Source: JAICIG01 sp035532215
GTDB lineage: Bacteria > Planctomycetota > Planctomycetia > Pirellulales > JAICIG01
NCBI GenBank assembly: GCA_035532215.1
Contig: DATKRK010000337.1
Coordinates: 1-50,037 of the forward strand
DNA: 50,037 bases
Direction of reading: 5' to 3'
In this document: in pieces, positions 16,521 to 25,443 of the stretch
Layout of the letters: every line of letters begins with the position of its first letter
How positions within the stretch are numbered: position 1 is the first letter of the stretch
Made by a program: the position numbers and the translations under genes
The notes under the pieces: generated by a model
Told to the model about the DNA's origin: nothing
Databases searched by the model: none
Seen by the model: only the letters and a program-made list of their open reading frames with translations

Positions 16521-17732
16521 ATGCACATCCTGTTCGTCCATCAAACGTTTCCGGCCCAGTTCGGCCACATCGCCAAGTACCTCGTCGAGCGGCGCGGCTT
16601 TCGGGCGACGTTCGTCTCGAAGGCGCCGCCGGGCAACGTCGACGGCATCGAACTCGTTCAATATCCGCTGCGCAGCGGGGCCACCGAGCAGACGCACTAT
16701 TGCAGCCGCACGTTCGAAAACGCCGTCTGGAACGCGGCGGGCGTTTACGAGGCGCTGCGCGCTCGGCTCGACATCCGCCCCGACCTGGTCGTCGCCCACT
16801 CGGGCTTCGGCTCGTCGATTTTCTTGCGCGAGCTGTACGATTGCCCAATCGTGAACTACTTCGAGTATTTCTACCGGGCGAGAAACTCCGACATGGATTT
16901 TCGACCCGATTTCCCCAGCCTCGAAATCGACCGGTTGCGGGCCTATACGCGCAACGCGATGTTGCTGTGCGACCTGGAGAATTGCGACCTGGGCTACAGC
17001 CCGACGCGCTGGCAACGCGACCGGCTGCCGAGCCGTTACCACGACAAGGTGCGCGCGGTGTTCGACGGGGTCGACACCGACATTTGGCGACGTCAGCAGA
17101 GCTCGCCGCGCGTGGTCAGCGGCATGCCCGTGCCCGATGACATGAACATCGTGACCTATGCGGCCCGCGGCTTCGAGTCGATCCGCGGCTTCGACAAGTT
17201 CATGCAAACGGCCAAGCGGATCGGCGAGCGGCGCCGCGACGTGCTGTTCGTGGTCGCCGGTCAGGACCGGATTTTTTACGGCGGCGATCAGAAGATCATC
17301 GGCGGCGAATCGTTCGAAGATTGGGTGCTGGCCCAAGACCACTACGACTTGTCGCGGTTCGCGTTCGTCGGCATGCTTCCGCCCGAAAAGCTGGCCGAGC
17401 TGTTTTCGATCAGCGATCTGCACCTTTATTGGACCGTGCCGTTCGTACTCTCCTGGTCGCTGATGAACGCCTTGGCCTGCGGCTGTACCGTGTTGGCTTC
17501 CGGCACGCCGCCGGTGCAAGAGATGATCGAGCATGGTGAAAACGGCCTGTTGGCCGATTTCTTCGACATCGACGGCTTCGTCGAACAGGCGCTCGCCGTG
17601 CTCGACGCCCCGCAAGATTTCGCCCAGCTCGGTCAGGCGGCGAGCCGCATGATTCGCGATCGCTACAGCCTGGAGGTCTGCGACAAGCTGCACTTGCAGC
17701 TTTATGAAGATGCGCTTGGGAAGGGCACGTAG
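16521..17732 (+). CDS. GT4-family glycosyltransferase
   Basis: GT-B-fold retaining glycosyltransferase of 403 residues. The N-terminal Rossmann half starts MHILFVHQTFPAQFGHIAKYL and includes the VVAHSGFG loop. The C-terminal half has FDGVDTDIWRR, RGFDKFMQTAKRI, VVAGQD and the donor-sugar EX7E-type motif in ASGTPPVQEMIEHGENGLL. It would transfer a sugar from a nucleotide donor to a polysaccharide or lipid acceptor at the cytoplasmic face. It stands alone between repeats, so the acceptor is unknown. Its TAG stop (17730-17732) lies inside the left arm of a 25-bp inverted repeat. Confidence 0.85.
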   Translation: MHILFVHQTFPAQFGHIAKYLVERRGFRATFVSKAPPGNVDGIELVQYPLRSGATEQTHYCSRTFENAVWNAAGVYEALRARLDIRPDLVVAHSGFGSSIFLRELYDCPIVNYFEYFYRARNSDMDFRPDFPSLEIDRLRAYTRNAMLLCDLENCDLGYSPTRWQRDRLPSRYHDKVRAVFDGVDTDIWRRQQSSPRVVSGMPVPDDMNIVTYAARGFESIRGFDKFMQTAKRIGERRRDVLFVVAGQDRIFYGGDQKIIGGESFEDWVLAQDHYDLSRFAFVGMLPPEKLAELFSISDLHLYWTVPFVLSWSLMNALACGCTVLASGTPPVQEMIEHGENGLLADFFDIDGFVEQALAVLDAPQDFAQLGQAASRMIRDRYSLEVCDKLHLQLYEDALGKGT

Positions 17733-17795
17733 GGTGGGGCGCAGCCCCACGCGCAATGCGGACCGAATAACGCGTGGGGCTGCGCCCCACCCTAC
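17729..17795. terminator. 25-bp perfect inverted repeat between convergent genes
   Basis: Arms 17729-17753 and 17771-17795 are exact reverse complements with a 17-base loop. The left arm contains the stop codon of the glycosyltransferase, the right arm that of the SDR. It lacks a T-run, so it may act as a bidirectional RNA end-point rather than a classical terminator. GTGGGGCTGCGCCCCACCCT from the same repeat recurs at 40382-40401. Confidence 0.6.
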
Positions 17796-18649
17796 CGTTT
17801 CTTGGGCTTCATCACGGCTTGCAGTTGATCCCACTGCTCGGAAGTGACCGCTTCGAGATAGTTGAATTCGCCGGCGCCGCGAACCGATTCGCCGCCGTCG
17901 AGCGTCACGCAGGCGCCGGTCATGTAGGCGCTGTAATCGGAAAGCAGATAAGCAGCCAGGTTAGCCAGCTCCTGGTGCTCGCCGACGCGGCCGGCGGGAA
18001 TGCGAGCGGCCGGATCGGCGATTTTTTGGAGCGCCTCGGGCATCAGCCGCGTCCAGGCGCCTGCGGTCGGAAAGGGGCCCGGTGCGATCGCGTTGTTGCG
18101 GATGCCATACTTGCCCCATTCGGAAGCCAGCGAGCGCGTGAGCGCCAGGACGCCCGCCTTGGCCACGGCCGACGGCGCGACGTAGCCCGAGCCGGTCGAA
18201 GCGTAGGTCGCCACGATGTTCAAAATCACGCCGGGCGAGCCGTCGGCGATCCACTGCTTGCCAAAGGCCAGCGTGCAGTGCGTCGTGCCGCCGAGCACGA
18301 TGTCGACCACGGTTCGAAAGGCGTTGTAGCTGAGCCGTTCGGTCGGGCAGATGAAGTTGCCGGCGGCATTGTTCACCAGGCCGTGCACGGCGCCGAAGCG
18401 CTCCTTGGCCGCGGCGGCCAGCGCGTCGACTTGATTGGTGTCGCGCACGTCGCACGGCTGCGGCAGCACCTGCCCGCCCGTTTCCTCGGCCAGTTCGCGG
18501 GCCGTCTGTTCGAGCACTTCCTGCCGGCGTCCGCAAATCACCAGGTTCGCCCCCAGCGAGAGCAGCATGCGGCCCATCGAGCGGCCCAGCCCCGTGCCGC
18601 CGCCCGTGATGACGATCGTGCGGCCGGCGAACGTGCCAGGCTTGAGCAT
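17792..18649 (-). CDS. SDR oxidoreductase, 2,4-dienoyl-CoA reductase-like
   Basis: Short-chain dehydrogenase of 285 residues from the ATG at 18649. It has the NADP-binding TGGGTGLGRSMG, NNAAGNF, and in the active-site region GYVAPSAVAKAGVLALTRSLASEWGKYGIRNNAIAPGP, which matches the 2,4-dienoyl-CoA reductase type (PSA..AKAG, EWGKYGxR.N.I.PGP) rather than the classical YxxxK. Such enzymes reduce 2,4-dienoyl-CoA during oxidation of unsaturated fatty acids. Upstream in-frame codons to 18790 run through a repeat hairpin and are unlikely to be translated. It is the last gene of a probable MlrC/MeaB-like/SDR transcript. A different fatty-acyl or sugar substrate cannot be excluded. Confidence 0.83.
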   Translation of the reverse strand: MLKPGTFAGRTIVITGGGTGLGRSMGRMLLSLGANLVICGRRQEVLEQTARELAEETGGQVLPQPCDVRDTNQVDALAAAAKERFGAVHGLVNNAAGNFICPTERLSYNAFRTVVDIVLGGTTHCTLAFGKQWIADGSPGVILNIVATYASTGSGYVAPSAVAKAGVLALTRSLASEWGKYGIRNNAIAPGPFPTAGAWTRLMPEALQKIADPAARIPAGRVGEHQELANLAAYLLSDYSAYMTGACVTLDGGESVRGAGEFNYLEAVTSEQWDQLQAVMKPKKR

Positions 18650-18725
18650 GGTTTCAGTTAGGCTGGGAGTCGGCACGGGTGATCTCCGTAATTCGTGTTT
18701 GATAGGTTTTTGATTGATCGGCGCC

Positions 18726-18792
18726 GGGTGGCTGGCGGCAGTGCGAAGCCCCCGTTCGCTGGGGCATCGCTGCGCTCTGCCGCCAGCCACCC
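18726..18792. repeat. 16-bp inverted repeat between the GTPase and SDR genes
   Basis: GGGTGGCTGGCGGCAG (18726-18741) and its exact reverse complement (18777-18792) enclose a loop of 35 bases. It lies in the operon spacer and could stabilise or end transcripts. Confidence 0.7.
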
Positions 18793-18820
18793 CCGGTGCG
18801 CAAACATTGAGACATCCGCA

Positions 18821-19570
18821 TCACGCGCGTTTGAGTCCGTCGATCGCCTGCCAAAGTTCTACCACGCCTTGGCCGGTTGCGGCGATGGTCGGCAAGATCG
18901 GCGCCGGACGGGTCGGGCCGAGCGACAGCGCCGAGAGCAACTGCTGCCGGACGCGGTCGGCGCCGGGCAGATCGGCCTTGTTGACGACGATCAGGTCGGC
19001 CACTTCGACCAGGCCCGCTTTTTCCCACTGCACTTCGTCGCCGCTGTTGGGCGTGACCAACAGCACCAGCACGTCGACCAGCGGCCGCACGCCGAGCTGG
19101 TCCTGGCCCACGCCGACGGTTTCGACCAGGATCACGTCGAAGCCGAAGGCCTTGAGCCACTCGATCGCCGGTCCAACGGCCGCCGAAATCCCGCCCTGGG
19201 CGCCGCGGGTCGACATGCTGCGAAAGAATACCCCTTCGTCGGCCGGGTCGAATCGCACGCGCACCCGGTCGCCCAACAAGGCCCCGCCCGTGAGCGGGCT
19301 GTTTGGATCGCAGGCCAGCACGGCGACGGTGCGGTCTTGCGAGCGCAGATGGGCGATCGACGCCGCCACGAGCGTACTCTTGCCCGCTCCGCCGCTGCCG
19401 GTGAACGCCACGATGCGAGGCAACGCCGAAGGCTGAGGAATCATGGATGAAAGGTTGGCGGCCGAGGGCGCCGGCGCCCGGCCCGCTTCGACGAGCGAAA
19501 TGATTTCGGCCAGCGCACGACGCTCGCGCCGAGCGAAGCGGGCCGCGAGATCGGCAGGCAAGTCGGTCAT
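18821..19570 (-). CDS. MeaB/ArgK-like P-loop GTPase (G3E family), short form
   Basis: Metallochaperone-type G3E GTPase of 249 residues resembling MeaB, which guards and reloads the B12 cofactor of methylmalonyl-CoA mutase. Motifs seen: Walker A GSGGAGKST, switch/Mg region LACDPNSPLTGGALLGDRVR, the MeaB-type FFRSMSTRGAQGG, Walker B region VILVETVGVGQ and base-recognition NKAD. It is shorter than typical MeaB (about 320), lacking much of the C-terminal dimerisation region. Its ATG overlaps the stop of the upstream M81 gene by four bases (19567-19570), indicating coupling. No mutase gene is in the window, so the client protein is unknown. Confidence 0.85.
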   Translation of the reverse strand: MTDLPADLAARFARRERRALAEIISLVEAGRAPAPSAANLSSMIPQPSALPRIVAFTGSGGAGKSTLVAASIAHLRSQDRTVAVLACDPNSPLTGGALLGDRVRVRFDPADEGVFFRSMSTRGAQGGISAAVGPAIEWLKAFGFDVILVETVGVGQDQLGVRPLVDVLVLLVTPNSGDEVQWEKAGLVEVADLIVVNKADLPGADRVRQQLLSALSLGPTRPAPILPTIAATGQGVVELWQAIDGLKRA

Positions 19571-21105
19571 GGTTCCAACGGATAGAGCGGGCGGCGCCGG
19601 CGACGATAATCGAGCTTCGTCAAATCGTGCAACAAAATACCGGCCGCATCGACATTATAGATCGAGCCGGCCAGCTTCTCGAAGCCCGAGCGAAAATGGG
19701 CCGCCGACTTCACGCCGATATATCGCATCTTCGCACAATCGATGCCCAGCGAGCGGGCCAGCGCCGGATCGAGCGGCTGCTCGCGCTTCGTGACGGCCAC
19801 CACCGACACGCCCTGGAGGTCCGGGCGCCCCCGCCCGGCGCCGTGGAGGTCCGGGCGCCCTCGCCCGGGAACTACGACTCGCAGCCAGGCGCTCTGGCCC
19901 ATGTTGCCGGTCAATCCCGCGTACATCGGCCCGTCGTAGGCGAACTTGCCGTCGGACAGCGCAACGACTTCGGCCTCGCAATCGACCGGCGGACCTTGCC
20001 GCGGATCGGACTTGCCGCCCAACCGCAAGCGGATACGGGCGCCGACGCCGGCCTCGTGCGCCTGGGCGATCGATTCGGTATCGACCATGTATAGGATCAA
20101 CGCGTCATCGAGGCCAAGCTCCAAGAACGTTCGCAGCACTTCGGTCGAATCGCCCGGCGCGCCGCCGCCCGTGTTGTCGGTATGGTCGGCCAGGATGATC
20201 GGGTATTTGCCCGCCTGCTCGCCGGCCGCCAAAGCGTCGCGCACCGAGACGAGCGGATGCTGCCAGCGCTCTCGGTGCTGCCAGACCCAATCGCCCAGTT
20301 CGTCGGCCGACCGCTTGGCCAGCGCCTCGTCGCCGTCGGCCACGGCGATCACCGAGACGCCGACGTCGGGCACGTCAGCCCAAGGGAAGCCGGTGGCGAT
20401 GGTGACCGAGAGCATGCCGGGCCGATTTTCGAGTTCGTACACGCGTCGCAGGACTTCGTCCATCGGCGGATGGGCCGTCACCTGGCAGCGCGTGCCCCAG
20501 AACATCGGCAATTGCCGCAGGGCCATCTTCGGGCGAATTTCGCCGCGCAGCGTGCGGACGATGATCTCGGCCGCCTCGCGACCGCGCTCGCCCATGTCGA
20601 CGTGGGGATATGTGTCGTAGCCGACGATCGCATCGGCCGCCGCCACGCGCAGCGCCGTGTGGTTGCCGTGCAAGTCCTGGGCGACGACGATCGGCCTCGT
20701 CGGGCCGATCGCCTTGCGAACCGAATCGATGAAATCGCCGTCGCCGTCTTCGATGCCTTCGACGACCATCGCCCCGTGCAAATCCAACAGCACGCCGTCG
20801 ACCGGTCCGCCTTGGGCTTCGCAATCGCGCAACCTCTGCAAGAATTCCTGTTGGAGCGCGTCGTACGCTTTTCGCTCGATCAAGCCGCTGGGGTAGGCAA
20901 ACGCCCAGAGCAGTGGAATCGCCTCGAAACCGTGCTTTTCGGCGCCGTCCAAAAAGCCGCCGATGCACATATTGGCGCCACGAAAGCGGGCTATGATCTC
21001 ATCGCCCCGGTAAATGCCAAAACCCTGCTCGAAATCGGCGAGCGTCGTGGGGGTATCGATGAAAGTGCTCGTTTCGTGCAGGACTCCGCCGACGGCGATT
21101 CGCAT
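19567..21105 (-). CDS. M81-family (MlrC-like) metallopeptidase-type protein
   Basis: Member of the MlrC/M81 family named after the last enzyme of microcystin degradation; most relatives in other bacteria have unknown substrates. The product is 512 residues. N-terminal domain: GGVLHETSTF, LDLHGAM, DLHGNHT and YDTYPHVDMGERG, which carry the His/Asp zinc-ligand pattern. C-terminal domain: ADHTDNTGGGAPGDST and a Gly-rich stretch. Near residue 422 an in-frame insertion repeats GRGRPDL-x-G twice, encoded by two copies of a TGGAGGTCCGGGCGCCC repeat at 19814-19868. It is the first gene of a probable three-gene operon with the GTPase and the SDR. Confidence 0.85.
   Translation of the reverse strand: MRIAVGGVLHETSTFIDTPTTLADFEQGFGIYRGDEIIARFRGANMCIGGFLDGAEKHGFEAIPLLWAFAYPSGLIERKAYDALQQEFLQRLRDCEAQGGPVDGVLLDLHGAMVVEGIEDGDGDFIDSVRKAIGPTRPIVVAQDLHGNHTALRVAAADAIVGYDTYPHVDMGERGREAAEIIVRTLRGEIRPKMALRQLPMFWGTRCQVTAHPPMDEVLRRVYELENRPGMLSVTIATGFPWADVPDVGVSVIAVADGDEALAKRSADELGDWVWQHRERWQHPLVSVRDALAAGEQAGKYPIILADHTDNTGGGAPGDSTEVLRTFLELGLDDALILYMVDTESIAQAHEAGVGARIRLRLGGKSDPRQGPPVDCEAEVVALSDGKFAYDGPMYAGLTGNMGQSAWLRVVVPGRGRPDLHGAGRGRPDLQGVSVVAVTKREQPLDPALARSLGIDCAKMRYIGVKSAAHFRSGFEKLAGSIYNVDAAGILLHDLTKLDYRRRRRPLYPLEP
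19814..19868. repeat. In-frame tandem repeat within the MlrC-like gene
   Basis: Two 25-base copies (19814-19838 and 19844-19868), 30 bases apart and differing at one position, each starting TGGAGGTCCGGGCGCCC. They add the peptide repeat GRGRPDL without breaking the frame. Confidence 0.8.
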
Positions 21106-21152
21106 GGAGATTCAACCTTTCCTGTTTTCACGCGGCGGCGGACCCGAATTCC

Positions 21153-23555
21153 TCATTTGGCTTCCAAGTAAAATAACGCCAATCGATCGGCCGCCGGTCT
21201 GTCGCCGCTGAGCACGAGCGACTGTTGGAAATCGACGGGCGCCAAAAGCAAATATCGCCAAGCCAGGCCGTTGCGGCGCCCGCTGAGGCTGCGGCGCATT
21301 TCGCTGGCGTTATCGGCGACGCCCAAGAAGCTGTTCCACGACATGCCCGACCAACCGTCGCGAGGCTTGCCGTCGACCATGAGCGATTCGAAGCCGCCCA
21401 TGCTCTCAGGCGCGACCTTGGCGACCAGACCGATCCAGCGCCCGCGTCCTGAAAGCGAAATCAGCTCGCGCGCATCGCTGGCGCCTGCCGGGCGAAAAAT
21501 GCCGCGCAGGCGGGCCGTCAGCCGCGCGTCGTCGGGATCGACGATCGGCTCGTACGACACCGCGGCGCCCACGCCCGAGATCGCCTGCTGGCCGCGATTG
21601 ACCGCCGCGAACGTCAACCCCTTGCGATACGGCATGGCCAGCATGTTCGTCAGCCCGCCGCGGTCGAGCATGACGTAGTTCGGATAATTCTTGCCGTCGC
21701 CGGCCAGCCCAGGGTAGAGATAGCGTGCGGGGGCGAAAATCGCCGGCGCCGCTTGCCCGTCGACCTTCACTTCCAGCCATAAGTCGTCGTTGGCCAACAG
21801 TGCGGGGTTCGCTTGCAGCTTCGTCCATTGCACCACGCCGGCGTCTTTCAATTCGATCAGCGTTTGCCGCTCGCCGGGCTTGATCGTTTTGGGGCTGGCC
21901 GCCTGCCGCGGCAGCGGGTCGGCCTCGCGATGCGTGCCCCAGCCGAGCTGTTCGTTGCGATACGACAAGGCCGGCAGCAACCCGCGTTCCACGCCGCTTT
22001 CGCCGCCGGCGTACTTGGCCAGCGGAACGTCGTGCGGAAAGGTCACGTAATCGAGGCGGTACTCGGCCGGGCCTTTCGCTGCGAGCACCACCTTGAGGCT
22101 CTTTCGAAAGGGCAGAAACGTCAGCAGCGGTTGAGCGTCCTGGCCGACCAGCGGCGCGTGCCGCGGCAATTCGCCGACGGCGCATGCGATTCGCGGCTCT
22201 TCCTCGCCGTCGAAATAAAAGGCGATGCGTCCGGCGTCGTTGGTCCGCGAGATTTCGACCACGGCGCCCGGCCCCGCGAGTTCCGCCAACACGTGCTCGC
22301 CCGGCTGCTCGACGAGCGTACGCGCCAGGCCCGAGCGAATGTGGTCTTCGAGGGCCAGCGTTTCAGGGTTCATCAGGCGTTCGAGCGTTTGCTGCGAGGC
22401 GGGGGCCGTACGCGGCGCGTACCACGATTCCAGGCCCGGCCCGTCTGGCGCTTCCAGCAGGCGCAGGTCGCGAAATTCGATTCGTGCGTTGTGATCTTGC
22501 AGGCCGATCCAGCCTTTCAAGTTGCGGCGGCGCAGTTCGGGCAAACGCGACATATCGGCCTGCTGCACGAGCACGCCGTTGACCCAGGCCGAAATCATGT
22601 AGCCTTCGGCTTTGATCGCCAAGGGGTTCCACTCCTGCGAGCGGTCGGCCTTGGCGATCGGCTCGAGGTTGCCGTACAAGGCCATCGTCGAATGCCGCGA
22701 GAGCGGCGTGCCGGGCCGTTCGTCGAGCAATTGCAATTCCATGCCGTCGCCCGAAGGCCAGCCGGCCCGCGCCGTGCGAATGCCGACGCCGGAATTGCCC
22801 CCCTGGGCCATCTTGTAGGCCAGCGACAGCGTGAAGTTGCCGTACTCTTTTTCGGTGCGGAGATAATTGCCGTCCTTGTTCAGGCAGACGATCGCGTCGC
22901 CTTCGGCGGCCCAGCCGTCGAACTTGCCGGGCGTCCACCAGCCGGAAAGGTCCTTGCCGTTATAAATCGGCTCGCCGGCCGGTTCTCGCAGCCGCATCTC
23001 GGCGAGCGAAACGCGGCCCTTCTCGATTGCCAGCCCGAGCCCGTAGCGAGTCGCCGGGGGCAATTGAACGTCGAACATCCGCTTTCCGTCGATCTCCAGC
23101 GAAAAGCTTTCGCCCGCGTGTCGCACCCGCGCATCGTGCCAGCCGTCCTTGGCCGGTTCGAGCTTGCCGCCGGGCGCCAGCGAGCGATCGCTTTGGCGCA
23201 GTTCGCCGGCGCCTTCGCCTTCGGCCAGCGCGATCGAGAGCCCTGCCTTGCCGGCGGGCGCCTCGGGCAGCAGCAATGTCGAGCGGCCGCCAGCCGGCGT
23301 CGAAAAGCGAAACCGCAATTCGAAATCGCCCCAGGTCCAGGCAGAGAGCAGCGGCGCGGCGCCTTCCTCGCCGCTCAACACGCCTTCGGCCATCGTCCAG
23401 CCTTGCGGCGCCTGGGCGCCGTATTGCCAGCCGGCCAGGCTGTTACGATCGAACAGCGAGATATTCGCCGCTGCTCGTTCGGCGGCGCCGGTCGATGCCG
23501 CAACAGAGCATGCCCAGACGATCGAAGCGGCGGCAAACACGCGAGGCGGCGTCAT
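21153..23555 (-). CDS. Secreted protein with two DUF1080 (LamG-like) domains and a C-terminal DUF2961-like beta domain
   Basis: Exported 800-residue protein with a signal peptide (MTPPRVFAAASIVWACSVAA, cleavage near GAAE). Two tandem DUF1080/3-keto-disaccharide hydrolase-type lectin folds follow: a degenerate one around 32-190 (LFDRNSLAGWQYG) and a canonical one around 195-370 (IYNGKDLSGWWTPGKFDGW, YGNFTLSLAYKMAQGGNSGVGIR, NLKGWIGLQDHNARIEFRDLRL). The remaining half has beta-rich sequence with YRNEQLGWGTH and PYRKGLTFAAVN, resembling DUF2961-type glycoside-hydrolase-like regions. DUF1080 proteins are very numerous in planctomycetes; some cleave 3-keto-glycosides. Catalytic residues cannot be confirmed by eye. 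Confidence 0.8.
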   Translation of the reverse strand: MTPPRVFAAASIVWACSVAASTGAAERAAANISLFDRNSLAGWQYGAQAPQGWTMAEGVLSGEEGAAPLLSAWTWGDFELRFRFSTPAGGRSTLLLPEAPAGKAGLSIALAEGEGAGELRQSDRSLAPGGKLEPAKDGWHDARVRHAGESFSLEIDGKRMFDVQLPPATRYGLGLAIEKGRVSLAEMRLREPAGEPIYNGKDLSGWWTPGKFDGWAAEGDAIVCLNKDGNYLRTEKEYGNFTLSLAYKMAQGGNSGVGIRTARAGWPSGDGMELQLLDERPGTPLSRHSTMALYGNLEPIAKADRSQEWNPLAIKAEGYMISAWVNGVLVQQADMSRLPELRRRNLKGWIGLQDHNARIEFRDLRLLEAPDGPGLESWYAPRTAPASQQTLERLMNPETLALEDHIRSGLARTLVEQPGEHVLAELAGPGAVVEISRTNDAGRIAFYFDGEEEPRIACAVGELPRHAPLVGQDAQPLLTFLPFRKSLKVVLAAKGPAEYRLDYVTFPHDVPLAKYAGGESGVERGLLPALSYRNEQLGWGTHREADPLPRQAASPKTIKPGERQTLIELKDAGVVQWTKLQANPALLANDDLWLEVKVDGQAAPAIFAPARYLYPGLAGDGKNYPNYVMLDRGGLTNMLAMPYRKGLTFAAVNRGQQAISGVGAAVSYEPIVDPDDARLTARLRGIFRPAGASDARELISLSGRGRWIGLVAKVAPESMGGFESLMVDGKPRDGWSGMSWNSFLGVADNASEMRRSLSGRRNGLAWRYLLLAPVDFQQSLVLSGDRPAADRLALFYLEAK

Positions 23556-23600
23556 GATGGTTTTCCGATTTGCTCTGAGAGGCCTTGGCTGTGACAGTTG

Positions 23601-23725
23601 GGCGAGCCGGAGGCGTCAGCCTCCGGGTCGTGTGGCGGAACGCCGCGGCCGAACAACCCGGAGGCTGACGCCTCCGGCTCGCCAGTCGGCGCCTCCGGCT
23701 CGCCAGTCGGCGCCTCCGGCGCATT
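23601..23725. repeat. Cluster of CCGGAGGC/GCCTCCGG palindromic repeats
   Basis: Several copies of the GGCGAGCCGGAGGCGTCAGC type in both orientations, then a GCGCCTCCGGCTCGCCAGTC direct repeat. The family recurs at 34891-34934 and 35582-35609 inside the flagellar cluster. Confidence 0.8.
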
Positions 23726-23747
23726 TTCAGTCAAATATTGCATTTCC

Positions 23748-24644
23748 CTATAAGCTCAAGAATTCCTCGACCGCCTCCCGCATCACGGTCACGTCCGGGG
23801 CGATGCCGGTCCAAAGCCGGAAGGCGATGGCGCCTTGGTTGACGATCATTCCCAGCCCGTCGAGCGTCTTGGCGCCGCGGGCTTTGGCCTCGGCCAGAAA
23901 CCGCGTGTCGGGCGGGCTGGCGATCACGTCGGCCGCGACCAGGTCCTGCGCCGCGGCGCTGAAATCGATCGGTACGCGGGCTTCGGGATCGTTCAGCCCG
24001 ATACTCGTGGCGTTGACCGCCAATTCGCAATCGGCCGGCAGCGGAAACTCGCCTTCCCACGCCGCGTAGCTGGCGGGCGTTTGGGTGTGCTCGTTGAGCA
24101 GAGCGACCAATTGCTGGCCTCGCTCGGCCGAGCGATTGACGACGGTGATGGCGGCCGCGCCAGCCAAAGCCAGCTCGACGCCGATCGCCCGGGCGGCGCC
24201 GCCGGCGCCCAACAGCACCACGCGCTTGCCCGCCGGGTCGATCACGCCGCCGAGCGATTGCATGAAGCCTTTGCCGTCGGTGTTCTCGCCGATCAGTTGG
24301 CGCTCTTCGCGAACGATGCAGTTGACGGCGCCCATCAGCCGGGCGGCGTCGCTGAGCCGGTCGAGGAATTCGACGACGGCCGTTTTGTGCGGTTGGGTGA
24401 CGTTGCCGCCGCGAAAGCCCATCGCCCGCATGCCGCGGACCGCGTCGCCCAGGTCCTCGGGCGCCACATCGAGCGTTAGATAACGCCATTCCAGGGCGTG
24501 GCAGGCGAACGCCTTTTCGATCATGAACTGCGTCGGATTGCCGGCGACCGGCTGACCGAACAGCGAGCAGATTTCCTGCAATGACGAGCTGATCACAGTA
24601 GGGCGGCTAGATTCCAATAGGCCTGGAGGAACACGGCATTGCAA
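23748..24644 (-). CDS. aroE: Shikimate 5-dehydrogenase
   Basis: NADPH-dependent reduction of 3-dehydroshikimate to shikimate in aromatic amino-acid synthesis; cytoplasmic. The product is 298 residues. The substrate domain has the AroE signature NVTQPHK (81-87, catalytic K87; NVTxPHK in the family), AVNC and GENTDG (119-124). The nucleotide domain has GAGGAARA (147-154) and the NADP-selecting VNRSAER. The C-terminus has LDGLGMIVNQGAIAFRLWTG as in AroE. The first 16 residues (MQCRVPPGLLESSRPT) look non-conserved and a GTG at 24594-24596 (encoding VISSSLQEICSLFGQP) is a plausible alternative start. It stands alone between repeat DNA and the TOPRIM gene. Confidence 0.9.
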   Translation of the reverse strand: MQCRVPPGLLESSRPTVISSSLQEICSLFGQPVAGNPTQFMIEKAFACHALEWRYLTLDVAPEDLGDAVRGMRAMGFRGGNVTQPHKTAVVEFLDRLSDAARLMGAVNCIVREERQLIGENTDGKGFMQSLGGVIDPAGKRVVLLGAGGAARAIGVELALAGAAAITVVNRSAERGQQLVALLNEHTQTPASYAAWEGEFPLPADCELAVNATSIGLNDPEARVPIDFSAAAQDLVAADVIASPPDTRFLAEAKARGAKTLDGLGMIVNQGAIAFRLWTGIAPDVTVMREAVEEFLSL

Positions 24645-24771
24645 TCGCCCCAGGCGGAAACGAGCATCTTCCGCCAGGCTTTTGCAAACGGTTATCTTGG
24701 CCTAGCCGAGCAGCCGCCGCAAGGGTCGGGCGGCCTACGGTCAACGCGATTAATAGTTGGGCGAGGTGCAT

Positions 24772-25443
24772 TCATGGCGCGAGCGAACGAGCAACTTCGC
24801 GGACTTGGCGGGCAAACTCCCCAAATCCGGTCGGGCACCGTTCTTCGAGCACGGCCAGCCGCGAGTGGCGGGCGATTGATGCGTAGACAGACGTGAAGTC
24901 TTCTTGCCGACCAGCGGGCGAACCAGCGATCAGCCGTTGCAGCCGGCCTTTGGGGTTCTTGTCGCTTTTTTCGTCGCGCGAGACGAGACTTTCCGGGTCG
25001 GGCTGGCAAACGATCGAAGGGTCGCCCAACGCCGCACGTAAGGCGATTTCATCGGCGAGCAACGTCGCTTCGAGAGTCTCGACGCTCAGCCCCGCGGCGC
25101 AAGGAAGGCCGTGCTGCAGAACCGCCTCGCGACCGAGGCGGAGTTGCTCAGCTCGGTCGCGGTTCCGCTCGCCGTCGCGATCAACTACGCCCACGATCGC
25201 ATTAGTACTGCCGCCGAATAACACCGCGGCAAGTTCAAGTTTCTTGTGAAGCCCGCTGCCAGTGTGGGCCTGTAGACGGCGGCTGCGCCAGGGTAGCACT
25301 TTGAATTCCAGCGACAGCGACGATTCGACCTCAAGGCAGAGCCGCCCAGTGAAGATTGGTAGAACGCCGGGGAGCGTCAGGAGTCCGTTGCGATCAAAAC
25401 GCCCCAAGTCATTCGGTCCCTCTCCCAGGACCAGAATTCGCAT
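24772..25443 (-). CDS. Small TOPRIM-like nuclease candidate paired with an AAA ATPase
   Basis: 223-residue protein that I do not recognise by name. It opens MRILVLGEGPNDLGR, with Glu at position 8 in the place of the first TOPRIM Glu, and has IVGVVDRDGERNRDRAEQL, matching the DxD of a TOPRIM metal site. The C-terminal half is helical and charged. This layout resembles DUF4276/RloB-like and DUF4435-like proteins encoded next to OLD/AAA15 ATPases. Its start lies 35 bases inside the ATPase gene, so the two are one transcript. By analogy with PARIS (AriA/AriB) and AbiL/RloA-RloB pairs, it would be a nuclease effector released or activated by the ATPase; that is inference. Confidence 0.65.
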   Translation of the reverse strand: MRILVLGEGPNDLGRFDRNGLLTLPGVLPIFTGRLCLEVESSLSLEFKVLPWRSRRLQAHTGSGLHKKLELAAVLFGGSTNAIVGVVDRDGERNRDRAEQLRLGREAVLQHGLPCAAGLSVETLEATLLADEIALRAALGDPSIVCQPDPESLVSRDEKSDKNPKGRLQRLIAGSPAGRQEDFTSVYASIARHSRLAVLEERCPTGFGEFARQVREVARSLAP

